From NCBI GenBank assembly GCA_016647705.1, contig CM028339.1, positions 18,060,803 through 18,124,802 on the forward strand: a DNA stretch of 64,000 nt, given 5' to 3'. Of the stretch, positions 11,021 through 23,484 are shown piece after piece. The position numbers and the translations under genes were made by a program. How positions within the stretch are numbered: position 1 is the stretch's first letter; each line of letters opens with the position of its first letter. The notes below the pieces were generated by a model. That model ran no database searches and was not told the origin of the DNA. It saw nothing but the letters and a program-made list of their open reading frames with translations. The DNA comes from Eucommia ulmoides (Eukaryota > Streptophyta > Magnoliopsida > Garryales > Eucommiaceae).

Positions 11021-11828
11021 AACAAAATATAAAGGGGCCAGCACAGAGGGTTCCTTTTTAATATGGAAACTACCAATTCAACCCACATTGTTTATTTTGC
11101 ATCGGCAACTCTTTTTGCAGATCATGGACAAATATGTTCTTACTTAATGAGATTAATTGTAACTTCTAAATCCGTACATAAGAGATCTGGTTACTTCCTA
11201 TATATATGCGATACTATTTTTCAGTTTTAATTGCCCCCTAAAAACAGGGAACAAATTTGGTAAGTTATGATAAAAAAAAGTTCAACATGAGACATGCGAA
11301 TTTTATCATGAACATAGTGTTGAAATATTATTTTTTTTACACAATAATCATCCGGGGATCATCCTCTTTAAAATGAGATATTAATCATTTTTCTTGGAGA
11401 TGTGAATCGTATTTCATGTAAATGTTATATATAACATCTTATAGTTCGTGTGACACTAAGGTGATTGATATTAATCTTTTTTTGGGGAGTTCTATATTAG
11501 GACGCATGTGGATGTTATATATAACATTACTATATTTTGTGTGCCCAGTGATTGTTGAATAGAATATCCAATGTAATAGAAAAATAACATTGATTAACGT
11601 TGATAATAGAATAAATTATATAAGTGGTGAATGTAACATGACTCATTGATAAAAGGTGATTTGGATGTTAGATGTAATATGTGAAAACTGAAATTCTAGA
11701 AGTAACATGTTGAATTTAATATAAAACGTAAAACTAGAAATCTGGAAATACCATGTGAATGTAGCATAAATGTAAAAATTGAAACTAACAAAAAATAAAA
11801 TAAAATAAATAGTGAATTTAATATCGTT
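11021..11828. other. AT-rich non-coding segment with a duplicated palindromic word
   Basis: No gene was found. The self-complementary word atgttatatataacat occurs near 11422 and 11512 within a degenerate duplication of about 90 bp (catgtaaatgtt and catgtggatgtt contexts). A third family of related words follows to 11780. Nothing else was recognised. Confidence 0.45.
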
Positions 11829-12150
11829 TTTGTTGGTGTCCTAAAGTGGTTAACACCTCCAGTATGGTCCAGTTAGGTAACAAGTGAGTCCTCCTGCTGA
11901 AGTGGAGTTGCTTAGGTGGAGTTGGAGTTGAAAATTCTTTAAGTGAGCTAGAACGGTCGTCCTGGAGGGTTGACTTGCTAAAGTCCAAAGTCCTTGCTCC
12001 TTAGAGAGTTGAACCTGCACAAGACTGAGCCGGGCGTGAGAGCAAGAGCTCAGAGAGAAAAGGTACAGAAACGCATCAAGTATGTAAATAGAGATTGAGC
12101 GTTCGCGAAATAAAGTGTACCTCGGGCTTGCATAACCCCTAGTATATATA
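11829..12150. mobile_element. LTR-like fragment abutting the palindromic array
   Basis: It starts tgttggtgtcc, which in reverse complement is the ggacaccaaca type of end seen on many plant LTRs. It contains a TATA-like ctagtatatataga and a block of short inverted words (gagcaagagctcagagag). This is moderately GC-rich sequence unlike the AT-rich DNA to its left, so 11829 is a sharp boundary. Neither PBS nor a partner LTR was found, and orientation is uncertain. Confidence 0.35.
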
Positions 12151-12446
12151 GACGTTGGAGATAATCAACTTTGCATAATCGAGCCTAAACATGATTAACT
12201 AGGTAAAACCATGTGTTTACCATAATCTGAGGTGTTTAGGATATAACCACTGGGCTTGGGCTTTTGGGCCCATTTGGAGTAGCCCGCAGGCATATATTAG
12301 ACATGTGGAGGTGAGCTAGTGGAGAAGAATGGAGATCTGTGGAGTCTTGGAGGAGAAACAGACTGAAATGGTGATACGGTTGAGACAAACGGCTAAGTCC
12401 CCAAAATTGGCCGTCCAAGGCACGACACAGAGTTATGGGCAACAAC
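12151..12446. repeat. First partial unit of the 1.23-kb palindromic array
   Basis: The centre at about 12200 is flanked by gataatcg-gcctaaac and its inverted partner ggtgtttaggatataacc. Then come gggcttgggcttttgggccc and a block ending in gagttatgggc. The same blocks recur near 37945-38165, 39010-39240 and 40240-40318. The array is interrupted at 12447 by a hAT element and resumes at 36928. Confidence 0.75.
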
Positions 12447-12562
12447 TAGGTATACCATTGGTTCGGTTTTGGTCCGATTTCATATAAAACCAAAACTAAA
12501 ACCACTAGAAATATATCAAACCAAAACCGTTACCAAAATCACAGTTTTTTTTAAACAATTTT

Positions 12563-13629
12563 TAATGAATGTAAAAATAGTCACTTCAACGCAACCAATC
12601 GAAGATCGCCACGCGTCCACAACTCCCTACAAAGCTTAAAGCACGATAAGGGTTAAGTGTGGGGAATGTACCGAGAAGAGAAGCATCTCTAACTGCACCA
12701 GTCACCCCCGAAGGACTCAGTATTCTCCAGGATGGCCAGCAAGTCACCGCCGGGATGGGCGACTGCTCCCCATCTCGGTGTTCCCCATCGCAGTGGTACT
12801 CTCCTCGAAAATTAACTTTAAGTAGCTCTTCAGGTAAAGTCCCCTTCCTCGTCTCCAATTATCCAAGAAGGGCAGGGTCGAGAAGCTTCATATCCTCAAC
12901 CTTCCTGTCGTCGGCTATCCGCGAAGGGTGAGGGTCAAGCTCCTCATCCTGGCCGCAGCAAGGTTGTGTCTTCCTCAATTTATAAGATTGGCTCAGTCCC
13001 TTATATCCCAAAATATCTCCAAAATATCTCCTAAATATCTCAAAATATCCACAAGCATCATTGTGTCTCTCTTCCCTAACCAAACTATCTCCCAAACATA
13101 GCTAAAACAAGGGTCCCTTGGCACATTTCTATTGGCTACATACTAAGTTGACACCATGATGTGATCTTGAGAAGACATTAACCCATACTTGACCCCTAAA
13201 CTAATTTTCACATTGCCAATAAAAAGAAGAACATACAACTGCTCAAAGGTAGATAAACTCTACTCACTCTTTTCGGCAATTACACTATAAATTCTCCCCC
13301 CCGTACGCTGATTCTTACGCCGGATGGGATATGCCGAGAACACCCAGGCAAGTCCTTTGTGCAGGTTTTTAGATGCTTATTTTTCCCAGAACTGCTCAAT
13401 TCCAAGCTCTAGTTAATCTCTATAAGGATCACAAGGTATTCTGATTCTCCTATCCTTGTCTCAGAAGGTTTTCGGGTCTTTTCCGATACCGGCCCTTCCC
13501 TTCTCAGCCAGAGGCTTCTCCATAGACAAGAAGCTACACGGACCGAAGATCTCAATTCTAGAGCCCTCCAACATCCTCCAAGGCTGATCGGACCATATCA
13601 TTGGTATCAACCAAAATTTTACATCAACA
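12563..13629 (+). repeat. 5' LTR of the Tat element
   Basis: It is nearly the same as 34933-36009 along its length. Shared words include cgcaaccaatcgaaga, ccaaaatatctcc and ggctgcgg-free spacer blocks, and the end reads acatcaaca. Its first bases are TA where the other copy has TG, a transition. The promoter lies in the middle: the shared words cattgcc and tataaaaag/aataaaaag occur near 13215, ahead of gcatacaa. Confidence 0.85.
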
Positions 13630-13630
13630 G

Positions 13631-13652
13631 TTTGACGTCGTATGTGGGAACC
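13631..13652 (+). other. Primer-binding site of the Tat element (mutated)
   Basis: Right after the 5' LTR the sequence is ttgacgtcgtatgtgggaa. Tat-lineage elements usually have ttggcgccgtctgtgggaa here, so this is the expected site with three or four changes. Confidence 0.65.
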
Positions 13653-13769
13653 GCTACTAAAAGCCTTTCTCCAATCATCATCTGCTCTCATCCCGACTTG
13701 AGGTTAGATGAATACAAGATCTGGTTAGTCTTTGCAACCAAGAGACCCTAACAACACAGTGGATAACAA

Positions 13770-15580
13770 CCTGACTAGAGAAATGTCAAGAGTCCCCAGG
13801 CCAGATGCAACGACTTTTGTCCCCATCTCGGAAGAAGAAGAACGTGCACTCCCTTTTAACTAGGCAAGCTTATCAGCTCCACCTGTAGGACCTCATGCTG
13901 GACCACCTCTAGGAGCTGCGGATACAATACGACTTGATAGCTTCGAACGTCAACTATTTTAATTTCAAACCTGCCTCGACACTATCTTCTCTCGTCTGTC
14001 ACCAGCCCTGAATCAACAGGTACCAGTTCTCTGGAACACAAAGAGAGAAGAATGCCACCTGCCACAGGCTCTCGTTCGTGGGGGATCGATTCTCTGGTAT
14101 GCAGGGGGTGAGAACCCTCACCAGGAATCAGACCGTGTCATTCATTTTGAAGGGCACGTGTCAAGGGAACAACTTCGTCCACATGATCGACCGATTAGGG
14201 AACAACTTTTGGCTCCACCAGCCATTTTTGATTCTGTATTTTTGCCCTTGCAGGCCCTTCGGACAGAGGATCATCATGATCACCAGATGCGAAGAACTTA
14301 CAGTAACGTCACTTGTGCATATCGTAGAGCTTTCCGCACTTGAAAGGTTGACTCTCACTCCCCTCCCGTCGAAAGACAGGGATCAAGAGTGGCTGCAAGT
14401 CACGTGGCAGCATCGCTTACAGCACCACCCAGGGGAGAAGCAGTGCTGGAAAGGCACGTCACGAGATGGAGGCAGTTCTTATGCAAATTCGGGGCACTAA
14501 GGGGGCTACTGGACTCCCTTCAGGTATAAGATCCCCTTTTGTTAACGATATATGAAATTTAATTTAATGAAAATTAATAATTGATTGAAATTTCACTTGT
14601 TTCCGATTTGAGGTGGTCCCCTATACGTTCCCCAGTCTGCAAATAACCCCCTACGATGGGACTACTGACCCTAGCGATTACCTCTCTATTTTCATTGTAT
14701 TTATGGACATGCACACAATATCCATGGAGGTAAGATGCAAATTATTTCCCCTCACTCTCACCGGGATGGCCAGCACCTGGTACCGAGAGTTGACTCCTGC
14801 ATCCATCTCCATATTTACTTAGCTGGAGCAACTCTTTTTAGCCCGATTTGATTGTTCCCAGAGAAGACCTAAAATGGCAGCTCACATTCTCACTCTACAA
14901 CAAGAAATCACCGACTCCTTGGGTGATTTCGTTGCGTGATTCCACAAGGAAAGTTTGAGCTGTAGTAACATTCCAGACGTTGTGGCCTTGAACGCCTTTA
15001 TTGATGGATTACGACATTGGAGACTACCATATGATTTGTGCTCCTATCTTGTGCCAAATTTAGCTGCTGCTTTTGCCCAAGGTACAAGCTTCTACCAAGT
15101 TGACCTCAGAGACGCTATGAAAAAGGAGCGAGAAGTGAATCGGAATCGAAAAGATCGTCCAGAATAAGGGCTAAACAGGGTGCAAGGATCGTGAAGACTG
15201 CAGGCAGATGGGAGGTTAAGACCTTTTCCCGGGGATTGGAGACATCCTCTACCCCCAGGGAATCACCCAGGGTTGACGCCCCTTGCTGCATCCATAGCAA
15301 CCATTTTTGCTCAAAATTCGGGGCGAGAATTCTTCTCACCAGCTCCTCCCCCTAAAGGAAGGCTCAAGGGAAAATCCGTTTCCAAATATTGTGAGTTCTA
15401 CCATGATCGTGGACACTCAACCGACGAATGCTTCCAGCTCCGAGAAGAGATCAAGGCCCTCATAAAAAAGGGGCACCTTGGTCATTATATCCGCAAAGAG
15501 AACCCAAGTTCTGGAGCCAGAGAGAGTAGTCGCCACGATGAGCATAGGGATCGGTTGAGAATGGATTACCGCAGCTGACC
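13770..15580 (+). pseudogene. gag of the Tat element (broken)
   Basis: This encodes the structural capsid/nucleocapsid protein of the retrotransposon particle. A low-complexity N-terminal part (13770-14520) has several stops. The retrotransposon gag domain is clear from 14613: PYDGTTDPSDYL, then FPLTLTGMASTWYREL with the conserved WY, then FIDGLRHWRLPY after one frame change near 14820-14950. A CCHC-like knuckle follows at about 15385-15490 (YCEFYHDRGHSTDECFQLRE). Stops at 14820, 14938 and 15165 and at least two frameshifts make it non-functional. The start codon cannot be placed safely. Confidence 0.85.
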
Positions 15581-15617
15581 CTCTCTGAGAAAGGAAACTA
15601 AAGAGTTTGACGATGAA

Positions 15618-16142
15618 ATGCGTGTTGATGGTGAAATCAATATGGTCACTGTGATAGATGGTGGCCTCGGCCTAGGGGGAGTGACTACTTCTTCCCGGAA
15701 GAGGCACGAGGGTAAAGCAAAGCGGAAAACCGATGAGGACTTGTACGAGGTGAGCACGATCGATGCTGCCTCACACAATGTCATCTCCTTTAGTGAATCT
15801 GATCTCCGGGGGGTTCATACCCTTCATGACAATGCCTTAGTGGTGTCTGACCTGATCAACCAATACAAGGTTGGACGAATCTTGATCGATGGTGGAAGCT
15901 CTGTATATATCATTTTCAAGTATGTTTTGGAACAAATGAACGTGAGTTTAAGTTCTGTGAGACCCACTACCTCCTCTCTTGTTGGTTTTGGTAGGCAGGT
16001 AGTGAATTCCATGGGTGGACCTCCATTCCCTTCACGGTTGGTGTTGCGCCCACTTCAGCCATGGTTTGGGTTAAATTTCTCATCGTGTACCCACCTTCTC
16101 CTTACAATGCAATTATTGGGTGACCTACCTTGGCGACATTAA
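15618..16142 (+). pseudogene. Aspartic protease region of Tat pol (broken)
   Basis: This is the retropepsin-like protease that matures Gag-Pol. The ORF from 15618 contains the segment VISFSESDLRGVHTLHDNALVV that precedes Tat proteases, cut here as two conserved words, DLRGVHTLHDNAL and VGRILIDGGSSVYI. The latter holds the D-x-G-S-S active-site pattern with glycine in the usual threonine/serine place. LVGFGRQVVNSMGG follows and matches the flap/beta region. The frame stops at 16142 before the RT, where the family normally continues without a break. Confidence 0.8.
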
Positions 16143-16279
16143 AAGCCGTATCCTTCCCTACCATCAATCAATGAAATTTCCCATGGGTAGAGGGGTGGGG
16201 AAGGTGATGAGAGACAAAGAATCTGTTAGATCTTGCACCAGGAGGGTGCTTAAAAAGAAGAAATAGCAATCAACGGCCG

Positions 16280-18640
16280 GGACCGGGAACGGCGAAGTTG
16301 AACTCATGGCCTTGACCGACCCCGGAGCCATGCCTATTGACGACCCCTGAGATGAGAAACCCCATCCACGTCCTCATGAAGACCTGATAGAAGTACCTAT
16401 TCATCCTACCATTGAGTGAAGAACTGTCCGAATTGGTGCCAAGCTCAGCTCAGCACAACAAGAAGAATTAATCGATCTCCTTAGGAGGAATTACGATGTG
16501 TTCGCTTGGTCCCATAACGAGCTGCCTGGGATCAATCCAAGCGTCGCCATACACCAACTCCATGCTAACCCTCACCACCCCCCTGTAAGACAAAAAAAAT
16601 AAAAATAAAAAATTCCACTCGGACCGTCAAAAGCTCATTGAGCAAGAAATGAATAAGTTGGTAAAATCTACCGTGGTGGAAGAAGTGGAATTTCTTAACT
16701 GACTCTCCAATGTTGTCCTCGCACCTAAAGCCGAAAATAAATGGTACCTTTGCGTGGACTTCAAGGACCTTAATAAGGCATGCCCCAAAGATTTTTTCCC
16801 TTTGTCGAGAATAGACTTAGTCATTGATGCTACGGCGGGGCGTGAACTCTTGAGTTTTCTCGATGCTTACGCTGGGTATAACCAAATTCCCATGTTTTTT
16901 TCTCAACAAGGAAAAGACCTCATTCATTACGGACAGAGGTACCTACTATTACAAGGTGATGCCCTTCGATCTTTGTAATACCGGGGCTACCTACCAGAGG
17001 CTCGTCAACAAGATGTTCAAGGAAGAGATTGGCTCGACGATAGAAGTTTATATCGATGATATGCTCGTGAAGAGCACCAAATCATGTGACCATCTCGACA
17101 ATCTCCAAAATTGCTTTAACAATCTCTTAACTCACTGCATGAAGTTGAATCCCACCAAGTGTACCTTTGGAGTTTCAACAGAGAAGTTCCTAGGCTACAT
17201 GGTGTCCCAAAGAGGCATTGATGCCAATCCTAATCAAATCAGCGCCATTCTCAGAATGGCTTCTCAGCGAATGAAAAAAGAAATTCAAATGCTCACGGGA
17301 AGACTGGCCGTCCTGAATCGTTTCATCTCTCGATCTTTGGAGAAGTGCCTTATTTTTTTGCGGGGTAACAAGGCCTTTGAGTGGACAACTGAATGTGAGG
17401 TTGCCCTCCAAGAGCTTAAAACATACATCTCCTCGGTGCCGTTGCTGAGTACTCCCAAGGATAAAGATGAATTGTTTATGTACATCACTACTTCGAACAC
17501 TGCAGTTAGTGCGACATTGGTCCAAGAAGAGAAAGGGGTTCAAATGCCCGTATATTACGCAAGTCGAGTGTTAATTGATGCTGAGATGAGATATCAACGG
17601 TTTGAGAAGCTGGCCTATGCCCTTCTCATCGCATCACAGAAATTGATGCAATATTTTCCGGCCTATGTGATCATTGTGCTTACTGACCAACCCTTGCCGC
17701 AGGTTCTACACTCACCTGATGTTTCTAGCAGTCTCGTGAAATACAGTCTTGAACTTGACCAATTTCACATCGAATACCTGCCAAGGACAACCATCAAAGA
17801 ATAGGTCCTGGTCGACTTTATTGTTGAAATAACTTTTTCGGAAGAGCGCACCCCAGATATTCATGACCTTGCCCGGCCGGAACCCCATCTCGGCCAGGTA
17901 GTGACCCTGATCCCAAAAGGGGCACCTTCTCATCCTGGCAAAAACGATGACTTGGCTTTGGAAAATTGGTAGTTATTCATGGATGGTTCCTCCAACGTGG
18001 GGGGCTGTGGGGCCGGAATGGTCTTGGTAGCCCCTGATTAGGAAGAAATTAAATACGCACTTTGGTTGGGATTCAGAGCTACCAACAAGAAAGCAGAGTA
18101 TGAATCCCTTCTTGCCGAGCTCAGATTAGTAAGATAATTCAATGCTAAAAAGCTACAAGTCTTTTGTGACTCACAACTCATTGTAAATCAAGTCAAATGT
18201 GAGTATGCAGCTAAGGATTCAAGTATGACCGCATACCTTGGAAGGGGAAAGGCACTTATGGAAAATTTTGAAAAAATCTAAGTACGCCAAATCCCCCGAG
18301 AAGAGAATCGACATGCCAATGCTTTGGCCAAGCTGGCTTCCGCCGTGGAATTCACCCTAAAATAGAGCGTTCCCATAGAATATCTGGAGGAACCAAGCAC
18401 CACCATTTTTGACCAAGTGACCACCATATGTGCTCTTTCTAATATGCCAACTTGGATGGATCCCATAAGGGAATGCCTCTTGAACGGAGCACTCTCCTTT
18501 GATTGAGCAGAGGCTAGGTACTAAGGTACAAGGCATCCAGGTACACCCTCATCGATGGAGTGCTTTATCGGAGATCCTCGGGCCCATGTTCCTGTTGCCT
18601 AAGACCAGAAGAGTCTGACTACGTGATGAAGGAAGTCCAC
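16280..18640 (+). pseudogene. Reverse transcriptase and RNase H of Tat pol (broken)
   Basis: RT copies the element RNA and RNase H removes it. The RT has DFKDLNKACPKDFFPLSRID at about 16757, the catalytic block VYIDDMLVKS at about 17048 and the thumb words GRLAVLNRFISRSLEKC near 17297. The long frame 16863-17804 is intact through the connection domain. RNase H follows with the acidic residues visible in LFMDGSSNVGGCGAGMV (17975), KKAEYESLLAEL (18088) and FCDSQLIVNQV (18163), each D-E-D site kept. Frameshifts lie near 16620 and 16870 and single stops near 17804, 17970, 18040 and 18135. The chromovirus inserted at 18650 cuts the reading frame between RNase H and integrase. Confidence 0.9.
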
Positions 18641-18649
18641 AAAATGATG

Positions 18650-19804
18650 TGTAACGGCCCGGTTTCCCAGGGCTGCTGCACGGTTTCTCCCCCTTGGAGG
18701 AATAACACCAATACCGCACGACCAATATTTTATTCTATAAAATCTGATAAATTTTAAAATGCATTGGCACCAAGTAATTAATAATTTATTTTATAAAAAT
18801 ATTTTAATTTACAATCCGACAACGATAATTATAATTATTGAATTTTTAATTTATCGATTTGATTTTACAACGGAGAATAATAAATACAACTATAGCAATT
18901 TTTAAATAAAAATTCCACTAAAAATTTCTGTCGCCGTTTCGCTCTCACCGGCTCTACAATCAAAACTGTGGGGTTGTGAGCCAACGCTCAGTAGAACTCC
19001 AACCCCTCTAATACGGGCATTTCATTAATACGACACATAAAACACATTGGTAGGGTTTTCATATAATTTTCACATAATCATAATTATTTCATAAAATTTA
19101 ATAGCAAAAAAAATTCAACAATAATAACAACATAAATCACACAATAGCAAAATTAAATACATATATTAAAAGAGTTAGAAATTCTACTTGAAATCCGAAC
19201 CGGAATTGGAAACCGAAATCTGAGCTGAAGTGGGAACACTAAAAACACTCGAAACCTATTATAAATAAATAAATAACTATAATTGTTTTGAGATGAAAAA
19301 GAGAGTTTTTTTTTATTCATTCCCAACCGTCTGCTCCTTGATCCTTCTCCCTTTCTCTATCCCTAAGCCCATCTGCTCCCTGATCCTTCTCCATTTCTCT
19401 ATCTCTAAGTGATATGTTGTTGTTGTTGTTATTATTATTATTATTAACTCAACACATGCAACATGCCATGCCACCTATACTCTTATATATATATATATAT
19501 GGCCATTATGGTTTCCTTCCTAAGGAAGGAAAGCATTTTGCCCATGATTTATTTATATTTTTATTTATTTACCTTAAGGCTCTTTTTAAAATAAAAAAAT
19601 ATTAAATATATCCCAAAACTCTTAAAAATATATTTTAAATAACATAATAGTCCCAAAACTTCTAAAAACAATTTAAAATAAATATTTAACTAAAAAAAAT
19701 CATCAAATGTTATTTCTACCATAAATTCGCAAAACAATCCAAAAAATATTAAACTTTTATATAAAGTAATGTTTTAAAAAATATAAATTTTTCGGGATAT
19801 TACA
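18650..19804 (-). repeat. 3' LTR of the chromovirus-type element
   Basis: On the plus strand it runs from tgtaacggcccggtttccca to gggatattaca. It differs from the partner at 25217-26454 by scattered substitutions and by a much shorter trinucleotide tract (five att units at 19431-19446 after gtt repeats). A tatatatatatat run lies near 19484-19500. Confidence 0.88.
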
Positions 19805-20444
19805 ATCTATCCCCCTTAAATAATTTTCGTCCCTGAAATTTTGTTCAAAACAATAATAATTCAGAATCGCACCGCATAGTCATGTTAGTCACATTCAATT
19901 GTAGAACAATTGTTCTCTATGTAGGGCCCCATTACCAAAAGTCACTTATAATTCACATTCGTCAACATTCATTCCACTCATTGCAACATTCTCATGCGCA
20001 GTGGCCCACATTATATCCAACAACATACGGACATGATGCACTTTGGTCGGTAACACCTAGCATAGATAACTAATTGCCAAAGAATCTTATGTTCCTAAAC
20101 GCTTTCGCTGTACTACTCTGATAAAAATAACAATATATCTTTAAAATATCATGGTAGTCTCACTGGATTGGGATCTATCTCAATTTCAACAGGTCTATGA
20201 CTTCAATAATTTCCCACTTGGCATGACGTTTCAAGTCTACTGCCATATCCCATAACCAGTATTTACCAATTCCATCTAACATATTCGCAACCAATAGTAT
20301 AGCCAGTATATAGCCCAAATTACTAATGGACTGTCCCGTGAGACTAAAAATGACTATCTTCAATATTCACATTAAACTTCCAATAGTCCCGTAAACGTTT
20401 TCATAAAATCAAACAATTCAAATTTCAAGTAATAATTTTTTTCG

Positions 20445-20750
20445 TAATACGTCAAAAACACATAAATATTTCTCAAGCACATAAATACGTCTTAAAATAC
20501 CTAAATACGTCAAAATCATAAATACCCCTCAAAACACATAAATACGTGTCAATCCAGTAAATACATCTCGAAATGCATAAATATATTCCAAACCACATAA
20601 TTATCTAGAAACACGTAAATATGTCACCAACACGTAATCATGTCTCAACCATATAAATAAGTTTTAAATACCTAAATGCGTGTTAAACTATAAAAATCAA
20701 ATACATCTCAAATCACATAATTACGTCTCCAAAGTCACATAACATAACGA
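20445..20750. repeat. Degenerate minisatellite of about 20 bp units
   Basis: Words of the type cataaatacgtctcaaaac recur about fourteen times with one to five changes (aaatacgtctta, aaatacgtcaaa, aaatacgtgtca, gtaaatatgtca). It lies inside the chromovirus internal region close to its 3' LTR. Confidence 0.65.
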
Positions 20751-20848
20751 GTTCAATACTGAATTCAATACTCACGTGAAATGTATATAAAAAGGGAAAA
20801 GTACAATTTAGACCCTCTAACTATTGACACATTTCTAAGTGGTCCCTC

Positions 20849-22400
20849 TGTCATGCGCGAGGATTTATAACCTTTCCCTCCTCGCGGTAATTGGACTACT
20901 TGCAAGTGTGCGAGGTTTAGTAATAATATAATGGATCTTGTAAGATCGGATATCGTTCCACTGGGAAGGCAGGTAATTTAGTTGAATATTGCGATTTGAA
21001 TAGTTTCATATTATCGCGACTAATTAAATTTTGTTTGTTTTCTAATTAATATACTAAGATAAACGACAACTATGAAGTTAATTTTAATTACACTAATTAC
21101 TTAGGCATTGATTTCTTTCACATAATGCATAATCGAAGTCATTAAGTTAGCTATAATAGTTTTCTATCTAGTCCGACAATCTCTGTATCGATAACTCCTC
21201 CGCTACCTCTCCCGAGTGTAAGACGGGGGATTACACGACTTCGTGTCAACGAGGAAGTCCCCTTTAACGCCTTAACGACCCTAGGTCGCGTGAGTCTTTA
21301 GCCAACGTCATGGATTGCATACATTCTAACGCCCTCCCGGGTCTTTACCGCTCCCGAGTGTCAAATCCCGTATTCTCGATTTATCAATACAAGAATAATA
21401 TCAAGAATAATGGTAAACACAATCGGATTTAGACAAACAACACATTAAAATAACACTAATTCATTCAACTTAACAATTACATGATTTCAACTACACCTAA
21501 GTAACATTTAACTAATACTATAAGATCTTAGCCATATACCATACAAAATAAGAGGGATTCAACATTCTTAGATATGAAAAAGTGATTACAAAGATAAAAA
21601 TAAGAGAGAAACGATCAAATCTGGAAGTGAAACGGTTCACTGTTGCTAATGATCGATCCACAAGTGATTCTTCTTTGTCTGAATGATGAACCTCCTTCTT
21701 GATCTTCAAAATATAGCTTAAGAGCTTTCTACTAGGGTTCAGGTTTGTCAACTCCCTGTTTCAGACGTGGGAAAGGGGTATATATAGGCCTAGGGGTTCA
21801 AAAATATCTAAATAGATATTTTGGGCTGTTCTGCGGAATCCGCTTAGGCGGAGGTTAAGTCGGTTAGAATTCCACCTAGGCGATGGTTTCTTCACTTAGG
21901 AGGAGCACTAACTTCTTGGGCCCCTATTCTTTCTGACGGATTTTCGCCTAGGCGGTAGCTACTTCGCCTAGGCGAATTTACAGCAGTGCAGCTCTTCCAG
22001 CAGTTCAGCACTTCCAGCGTTCTGATGGATTTTCGCCTAGGCGGTGGAAACTTCGCCTAGGCGGATTCAATACTTTAACCCTTGCAACCTTTTAATGGAT
22101 TTTCGCCTAGGCGGTGTAAACTTCGCTTAGGCGGATTCAATTCTTCAGTTTTTGCAACTTTCTGGTAAATTTCTACCTAGGCGATGGATACTTCGCCTAG
22201 GCGGATTTGCACTGTTATTTGAAATCTCATTTTTTCATATTTTTGGCTACCATTTTCTCCACCTTTTCACTCGGTTTGCCGATTGTTGACGTCCCTTATC
22301 CTGACTAATAAAAATAGCTAAAAAGGTATTCAAACTACGATAAAATACTTGAAAACTGGCAAATTCGGTTTAGAAATTGATAGGTATTTTACACCTATCA
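20849..22400 (-). mobile_element. Solo LTR, Athila-type TGATAGG family
   Basis: In minus sense it begins TGATAGGTGTAAAATACC and ends CGCGCATGACA. The flanks ccctc (20844-20848) and ccttc (22401-22405) make a 5-bp target duplication with one transition. It shares the CCTAGGCGG motif cluster, the acactcgggagaggtag word and the ggtcgttaag word with the LTRs at 44227, 51459, 46563, 32583 and 62616. No internal sequence remains, so it arose by LTR-LTR recombination. Confidence 0.88.
21845..22205 (-). repeat. Cluster of CCGCCTAGGCGG-type palindromes in the solo LTR
   Basis: At least nine copies of cgcctaggcgg or one-base variants occur here at 25-50 bp spacing, for example ttcgcctaggcggtagct near 21944. 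The cluster lies upstream, in LTR sense, of a TATA-like tatatataggcc near 21780. Confidence 0.85.
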
Positions 22401-23484
22401 CCTTCTAAATTTAAACGTTTCATTTCAAACCCTCTATGTATCATAACGTTTCAAAATGGTCATTCCGTTAGAAAATCAGTTAAAACTAACAGAATTTAGG
22501 GGCAAAATAGACATTTCATGTTTTTAAAATTTTTTAAACATTTTTAATTTTTTTTTTAATCTCTCTCTCTCTCTTCCTCCCCTTCCTCTCTCTCTCTCTC
22601 TTTCTCCCACCACCTCTCTATCCCTCATTCCCTCTCCCCGCCACCTCCCTCTTCCTCCCCTTTCCTTCTCTCTCTCCCTCCCACCCCACCCCCTGCAACA
22701 GGGGGTGAAAACACCCCCTGTTGCAAGGGGTGGGGTGGGAGGGAGAGAGGGGAAGGGGAGGAAGAGAGAGGTGGCGGGAAGAGGAAAAGAAGAAGAGAGA
22801 GGTGGCGAGAGAGAGAGAGAGAGAGAGAGAGGAAGGGGAGGAAGAGAGAGAGAGATTGAAAAAAAAAATTAATTAAAAATGATTAAAAAATTAAAAAAAC
22901 GTGAAAATACCATTTTGCCCCTGAAATTCTGTTAGTTTTAACAGAATCTCTAACGGAGGGACCATTTTGAAACGTTATGATACGTAGAGGGTCTAAAATA
23001 AAACGTTGAAACTTAGAGGGACCACTTAGAAATGTGTCAATAGTTAGAGGGTCTAAATTGTACTTTTCCCATATAAAAAATATTACATAAAGCCCCAACT
23101 CGCATTTCTAATACCAATTTGGCTAAAAAATTTAAATTAACATTTTAAAATAATAATTGGCTTCCAATAGTTTTACAGTGATCCCAATGCTCCGCCTCTA
23201 CCAATCACTAGTAATGGATCAAAATCTATCCGAATTATTTTTATCCATGTACTGTCTTCGTAGTATAAAAATATTTTATGGATCAACTATTTTTTTTTAT
23301 CAACATCCACTTTTCAATAAAATATAGTCACACTAGGCAGTATCCAAATCTCAACAAAAATATCACCGTAACAGAACAATCGAATTTTTTAAATTAACTG
23401 GTCAACCCACTTGTCTATAATAAAATAATATACTTTCTTGTCAGTCATATGATTGTTTTATTTCACGATCGGGAGTTATCATAT

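Larger units (their letters stand above)
20794..23070. mobile_element. Foldback Mutator-like element (720 bp) split by a solo LTR
   Basis: The ends gggaaaagtacaatttagac (20794) and gtctaaattgtacttttccc (to 23070) are perfect inverted repeats. They continue as inverted arms of about 350 bp that meet at a hairpin tip near 22697-22735 (cccctgcaacaggggg and ccccctgttgcaagggg). A perfect 9-bp direct repeat, atataaaaa, flanks it (20785-20793 and 23071-23079), as for Mutator-like elements. Arms include ct-rich and ga-rich tracts (22560-22700 and 22735-22855). There is no transposase. A solo LTR (20849-22400) interrupts the left arm. Confidence 0.9.

Noticed and set aside
18560-18757. Open frame spanning the Tat RNase H end and the chromovirus LTR
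   Set aside because: It crosses the insertion point at 18650, so it is a chance fusion.
22560-22860. CT/GA-rich tracts considered as a CWC22-like or RS-domain coding region
   Set aside because: They are inverted arms of the foldback MULE and have no open frame.
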